From: Acanthochlamys bracteata
Taxonomy: Eukaryota > Streptophyta > Magnoliopsida > Pandanales > Velloziaceae
Assembly: GCA_019914995.1 (NCBI GenBank)
Contig: CM034126.1
Span: forward strand, 13,955,001 to 14,019,000
Length of the DNA stretch: 64,000 nucleotides
Reading direction: 5' to 3'
Shown in pieces: positions 60,394 through 64,000 of this stretch (its first letter is position 1; each line of letters opens with the position of its first letter). Under the pieces are notes generated by a model. That model saw only the letters and a program-made list of their open reading frames with translations. It was not told the DNA's origin and made no database searches. Position numbers and translations under genes: made by a program.

Positions 60394-60557
60394 ATACTTA
60401 CCTGGACGGGGTCTACGGGTGATCAAGAAGGCCTGTGGCCTAGGTTAGCGGCCTACATTGCACTTAGTAGGCGCGCTGGCTTACCATCACCCCAAGTTGG
60501 GTGAGTGGACGTCATAATTTGTGGCAGCCGGGGGTTCGCGTTCGCGCGGCCCCTGAC
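60394..60557 (+). ncRNA. U1: U1 snRNA gene (copy 1)
   Basis: This encodes the U1 spliceosomal RNA. It starts ATACTTACCTGGACGGGG, carries GATCAAGAAGGCC of stem-loop I, the U1A-type loop TTGCACTT, and an Sm site AATTTGTGG at 60516-60524 (RNA nt 123-131). It ends in the GC-rich hairpin GGGGTTCGCGTTCGCGCGGC. It is 164 nt long, typical of plants. Upstream lie a perfect USE and a TATA box with polymerase II spacing. The 3' flank (AACTCTTAATACC) shows no clear match to the plant 3' box. The TTCGCG hairpin loop here is the usual plant form, so this is the more canonical of the two copies. Confidence 0.95.
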
Positions 60558-61145
60558 CCAACTCTTAATACCAAATATTTTTTGTTCAAATAAAATTTTT
60601 GATTTTATTTAATTCATTTGATTGATAAAACATTGTTAATTTTGTACAAGTATTTATTAACATTGTTAATCAAGGAGTTGACCCGAGGATTACTCTTATG
60701 CGTCAACTGAATTTGTAGATCGTTATGAAAGCTGCTAGAAAGATTGATGATTTTCCTACCCAGGTAGAGATTCAGAATTCAGATCAACCAACGGATTCCA
60801 TAATTGGGTGCAAGAAAGTGCTCCCAATGAATTCATTATCGAGCTGTTGCATCTGTTTGTTAATTGTTATACAAATCCGTGTAAAATGTTACATATATGC
60901 CACAGAATGCTCAACATACTGAAATAGTCTCTCCTCTCATCTCTTGTATACAGACAACATCATAGAAAGTTGAGAACATCTCAAAGATATATCCGTAAGG
61001 GGAATACAGCGGCTTACGAGTTGGGGAGCATCTGTAACCTCTTTGCAATTGTAATGCGTACTTCATTGGTCGAAGAGGAACAATAGGCCACTAGGGAATT
61101 CCAGAAAAGAAGATTTTTCCTGAATTAACAATAGACATCAGGAAT
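60558..61145. other. Spacer between U1 copy 1 and HCF106
   Basis: This holds the 3' flank of the U1 gene and the 3' untranslated region of the minus-strand HCF106 gene. The 65-residue frame at 60725-60922 has no family resemblance. Nothing further was recognised. Confidence 0.5.
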
Positions 61146-63515
61146 TCAGGATCTCTCACCTACTGGTTGAGATTCTTTGTTCTCAGCTACAGTTTCTGAA
61201 GGAACTGATGAAGTTGCATCCTCTGAACCAGCAACTGCTTCTACAGGATCCAGAAGAGCTACAAAACATGTTAAAAGAAAATTTTTCCAGATTTAAAATC
61301 TCTGGAAACAAAATGGTAGAGAATATTGTTTAGTCATGAATAAATGAAGAAAATTATCCAACCTGGTACTTGCTCTTTTTCATCTGATGTTTCTTGTGCA
61401 ATCTGCTGATTTGTCATAGCTCCAGCAGCTAACTGATCTTTTGTTCTTTGAAGAAGCTCTTCACTGGGATAGGCTTGACTTGTCGGAGGGGATTCAGCTA
61501 CAAAGACACAGGAATACATGAGTACACTTACCTTAGCTTCGCATGAACAAACACAAACCTTCCCCACAATGAACGTAAGTTGAGGATGCCTTTGCATACT
61601 ACAGTGAACTGAAGCACAAAAGAATATTGATTAGAGCTGAAGCTTGTTTTTCCTTGGACAAATTTCAATCTACTTACTTGAAATGTCTATAAAACTAGCC
61701 TCCTCAACAACAACTATGGAGACATGTAATTGACCTTCCAGCACTTACTTAGGTTTACTACAGTGCTTGAATTACTTGGATCAGATGCAACGTTCTGATT
61801 ATTTGGGTTTGTTGGATCAAAGTACAGGGTTTTGATTATTTGGACTTGTTGGATCAAGTACAGGGTTCTGATTATTTAGACTTGTTGGATCAAGTGCAGT
61901 GTTCTGGATACTTGAATCAACTCTAGGTTTGGAGACTTCGTTTGCTGGAGAGCTGTAAGCGCCATTAGAAGCAACTTCATCTAGACCGATCTCCCGTTCA
62001 AGAGTGCTCTTAAATTCTCTCGACACCTCCTGCAGATGAGAATAACAAATATTAAAATTTGAAAAAATGGGACTTGCAACCACATCCCTACACATTCTAC
62101 ATTGAATCTTTTCTTTTTTCAAATTCTAAAGAAGCATGATTAACTTGTTTATAAGCTTGATCAAGATCATGAGAGAAATATTTGGCGGATTAAACTCAAC
62201 AAACCTGAAGTTCACGAATGGCAGGCTGAAAGGCACGTAAAGTCTTTCCCAACTTCCGAGCTACCTGCATCCACAGCCCTTTCTTGTGACAGTGCAACTA
62301 CATCTAATCCAACTATTGGCCTGCTTAGAGTCCTGTCTCAAACTTTTAGGTAGAATACATGCATGAGACGTGTGCTTGATTGAACTATGTAAAACCATGA
62401 TATACAACAGCATAGTAAAAAAGTAAATCATGTAGCAGCTAATCTAAAGTCCAATGTGAGAATTGAATACTAAGTGAAGAAATTCAGACAATGGTAGGAT
62501 GATGATTGTGGATCTCTAACTTTATACACAATTGTTTGTCGAGGCAAGTCCTCAAACACAGCTTTCTTAATTTTGTGAACTATATCAATAGTGATTTAAC
62601 TAGCTTGACCAGTGCCAGTGCTTGTATGCTTTAACAAGGCATAACAGTATTAGCACTTGCTCCAATGATACGGCATTGCAAAATGTAAAGGTTATTAGCA
62701 CTTACCTCTGCTAGACCTTTAGGCCCGAACACCAATAAAGCCACCACTCCAATAACTAATGCTTCAGGAGCTCCAACACCAAACAAAGACGCATAGATTG
62801 CTTTGCCTCTACATTTTTTAACCATGCCTAGGTAGAGAATAACATAAGCAATCAATATGAACGATAACTTAAGAATAATTCACAGATACATAAAATCACC
62901 ATATCTATATTCTTTGCCAGATTCAATAATGAACACCATATAATGGATCAATAAATACTTAAAAACTAGGAAGACACTGGAAGCACATAGATTGGAGTAA
63001 GACTCAGTTGCCATTCGACCAAAAACAAACAGGTAACCTTACTACAATCTAAATAATTTCATCTCCCAATTTACTGTGTTCTCTCTATTTTATCAATTGC
63101 TGCATACACACACCAAAACACAATGACACAGTTTCAATTTCAGAGCTGACATTTTTACTTGAGCTAAAAATAGCATACTTCTACACATCAAAGTTTGCCT
63201 TACATAAAGCGCATAGCAACACAAACTTCTCGAACTCTTAAAGTCAAAGCAGTTAAATCTTCCCCCAGAAAATTGGGAAACAAAAAACAATAACAAACAT
63301 GGATCAAGAAGCAGAGAACTTGAAAAAGAACCAACCTTTGGTGAAGTAAGTCTTCTGAATGGTGATTTCAAATTGCTTAAGACCACACCAAGTGGAGACT
63401 GAACCGAAACCCAGATGAGAAACTGAGCACAAAGCCTTTTGTTTATCGAAACCAAAGCTTGGTTTGAAGACTTGGCCAAGAAGCAGCTGCAGAACGCCGA
63501 CCTGAGAGTTGCCAT
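61146..63515 (-). CDS. HCF106: Thylakoid Sec-independent translocase TatB (HCF106), with two apparent frameshifts
   Basis: TatB/HCF106 is the thylakoid receptor subunit of the delta-pH (Tat) pathway that imports folded lumen proteins. Exons on the minus strand: 63336-63515, 62706-62827, 62205-62264, 61749-62029, 61363-61497 and 61146-61258. Exon 2 encodes the TatB helix (YASLFGVGAPEALVIGVVAL, then FGPKGLAEV). Exon 3 encodes the amphipathic helix VARKLGKTLRAFQPAIRELQ, and exon 4 SREFKSTLEREIG and a repetitive tail. Two single-base problems appear. In exon 1 the ATG frame (63515) reads as a transit peptide to about NKR. After about 63440 the family-like text (LCSVSHLGFGSVSTW, GLKQFEITIQK) and the splice phase are in another frame. 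In exon 4 a repeat unit has GTACTTTGATCC where its neighbours have CTTGATCC, creating a stop at 61817-61819. The rest is well conserved. Confidence 0.85.
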
Positions 63516-63555
63516 TGCCGAACCAAAAACAACTCTGCAGAGCTTGAAATGAAAC

Positions 63556-63590
<35 letters not shown>

Positions 63591-64000
63591 TATGTTTTTA
63601 TAATCTTTAATTGAAAGAAATATATCCGTACAATGCCTGGCGTAGCCCATCGTTGCTAAGAAGTATTATTAAATAATTGTTAATAAAAACCTTAATTTAT
63701 TTAGTTGTTATTGATTCATGATATGAGATTAGAGAAGCTGTTTTATCTATCTACAAAAATATTTTTATATTATATTTTGAATAAATATTTTATAATATTT
63801 TATAAAATTAATTTTAAAATTTAGAAAACAATTTTACGTAATAAAATTTTATATTATTTTAATTTTATTATTTTAACTTAAAAACACCAACGCTACTTAA
63901 GAGACTAGAATAGAATTTTTTTTAAAAATAAAACATATTTTTATTTTATTTTAATATAAACTATATTTTTATTGAAATAATAATAATAAAATAATAAATA
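63516..64000. other. HCF106 leader, promoter and AT-rich flank
   Basis: A (GA)n tract at about 63559-63587 is a CT-rich leader on the minus strand. From about 63735 to the end the sequence is nearly all A/T, with the composition of the MITE-like family. No gene was seen. Confidence 0.5.

Noticed and set aside
56400-60600. First thought: two inverted halves of a Cassandra-type TRIM with 5S rRNA
   Set aside because: The GC-rich cores start ATACTTACCTGG and contain GATCAAGAAG and AATTTGTGG, which are U1 snRNA hallmarks. No 5S sequence or LTR termini are present, and the flanks carry a USE and TATA box.
1-64000. CRISPR arrays, bacterial operons, prophage or toxin-antitoxin systems
   Set aside because: Spliceosomal introns, plastid transit peptides and plant snRNA promoters show a plant nuclear locus; no regularly spaced repeats were seen.

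Overview
This is a gene-rich, AT-rich stretch of a plant nuclear genome, almost certainly from a eudicot. Genes have many short GT-AG introns. They encode plant or plastid proteins: EXECUTER, thylakoid TatB/HCF106, a NARROW LEAF1 protease, a SKIP4-type F-box/kelch protein and a peroxisomal acyl-activating enzyme. Spacers are filled with AT-rich MITE-like elements. The species cannot be named from sequence alone.

Layout: (1) 394-8204 (-), CPSF100, 18 exons, intact. (2) 9414-10787 (+), SKIP4-like F-box/kelch gene, divergent from CPSF100. (3) 12383-12765 (-), small mitochondrial LYR-motif protein. (4) 13924-14265 (+), small single-exon plant protein. (5) 15092-18527 (-), NAL1-type trypsin-like protease with a foldback element in an intron. 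(6) 21560-24425 (-), signal-peptide-peptidase-like aspartyl protease (SPPL1). (7) 25245-27110 (+), unrecognised coiled-coil protein. (8) 28166-33171 (+), EXECUTER-family chloroplast singlet-oxygen signalling protein. (9) 33.2-37.4 kb, repeat-filled spacer. (10) 37459-39281 (+), acyl-activating enzyme with a single-base frameshift. (11) 40027-42751 (-), mitochondrial calcium uniporter. (12) 42.8-48.2 kb, AT-rich spacer and probable leader. (13) 48245-48991 (+), RMA-type membrane-anchored RING E3 ligase. (14) 49-54.5 kb, spacer with a miniature LTR retrotransposon (TRIM) carrying an initiator-Met tRNA primer-binding site, and a second LTR-like repeat family. (15) 54556-55246 (+), one-TM protein of the At5g65660 type. 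(16) 56505-56668 (-) and 60394-60557 (+), two head-to-head U1 snRNA genes with plant snRNA promoters. (17) 61146-63515 (-), thylakoid TatB (HCF106) with two apparent single-base indels.

The neighbours do not form a pathway; this is ordinary plant gene order. Shared themes are RNA processing (CPSF100, U1 snRNA), organelle biology (EXECUTER, HCF106, MCU, LYR protein, peroxisomal ligase) and protein turnover (F-box, RING, two proteases). The most distinctive observations are the U1 pair, the TRIM, the recurrent AT-rich MITE family and the indels that break two otherwise well-preserved genes. I found no CRISPR array, operon or tRNA gene. Exon borders were read by eye; for every multi-exon gene except HCF106 and the acyl-activating enzyme the summed exon lengths are divisible by three and each junction keeps the reading frame.
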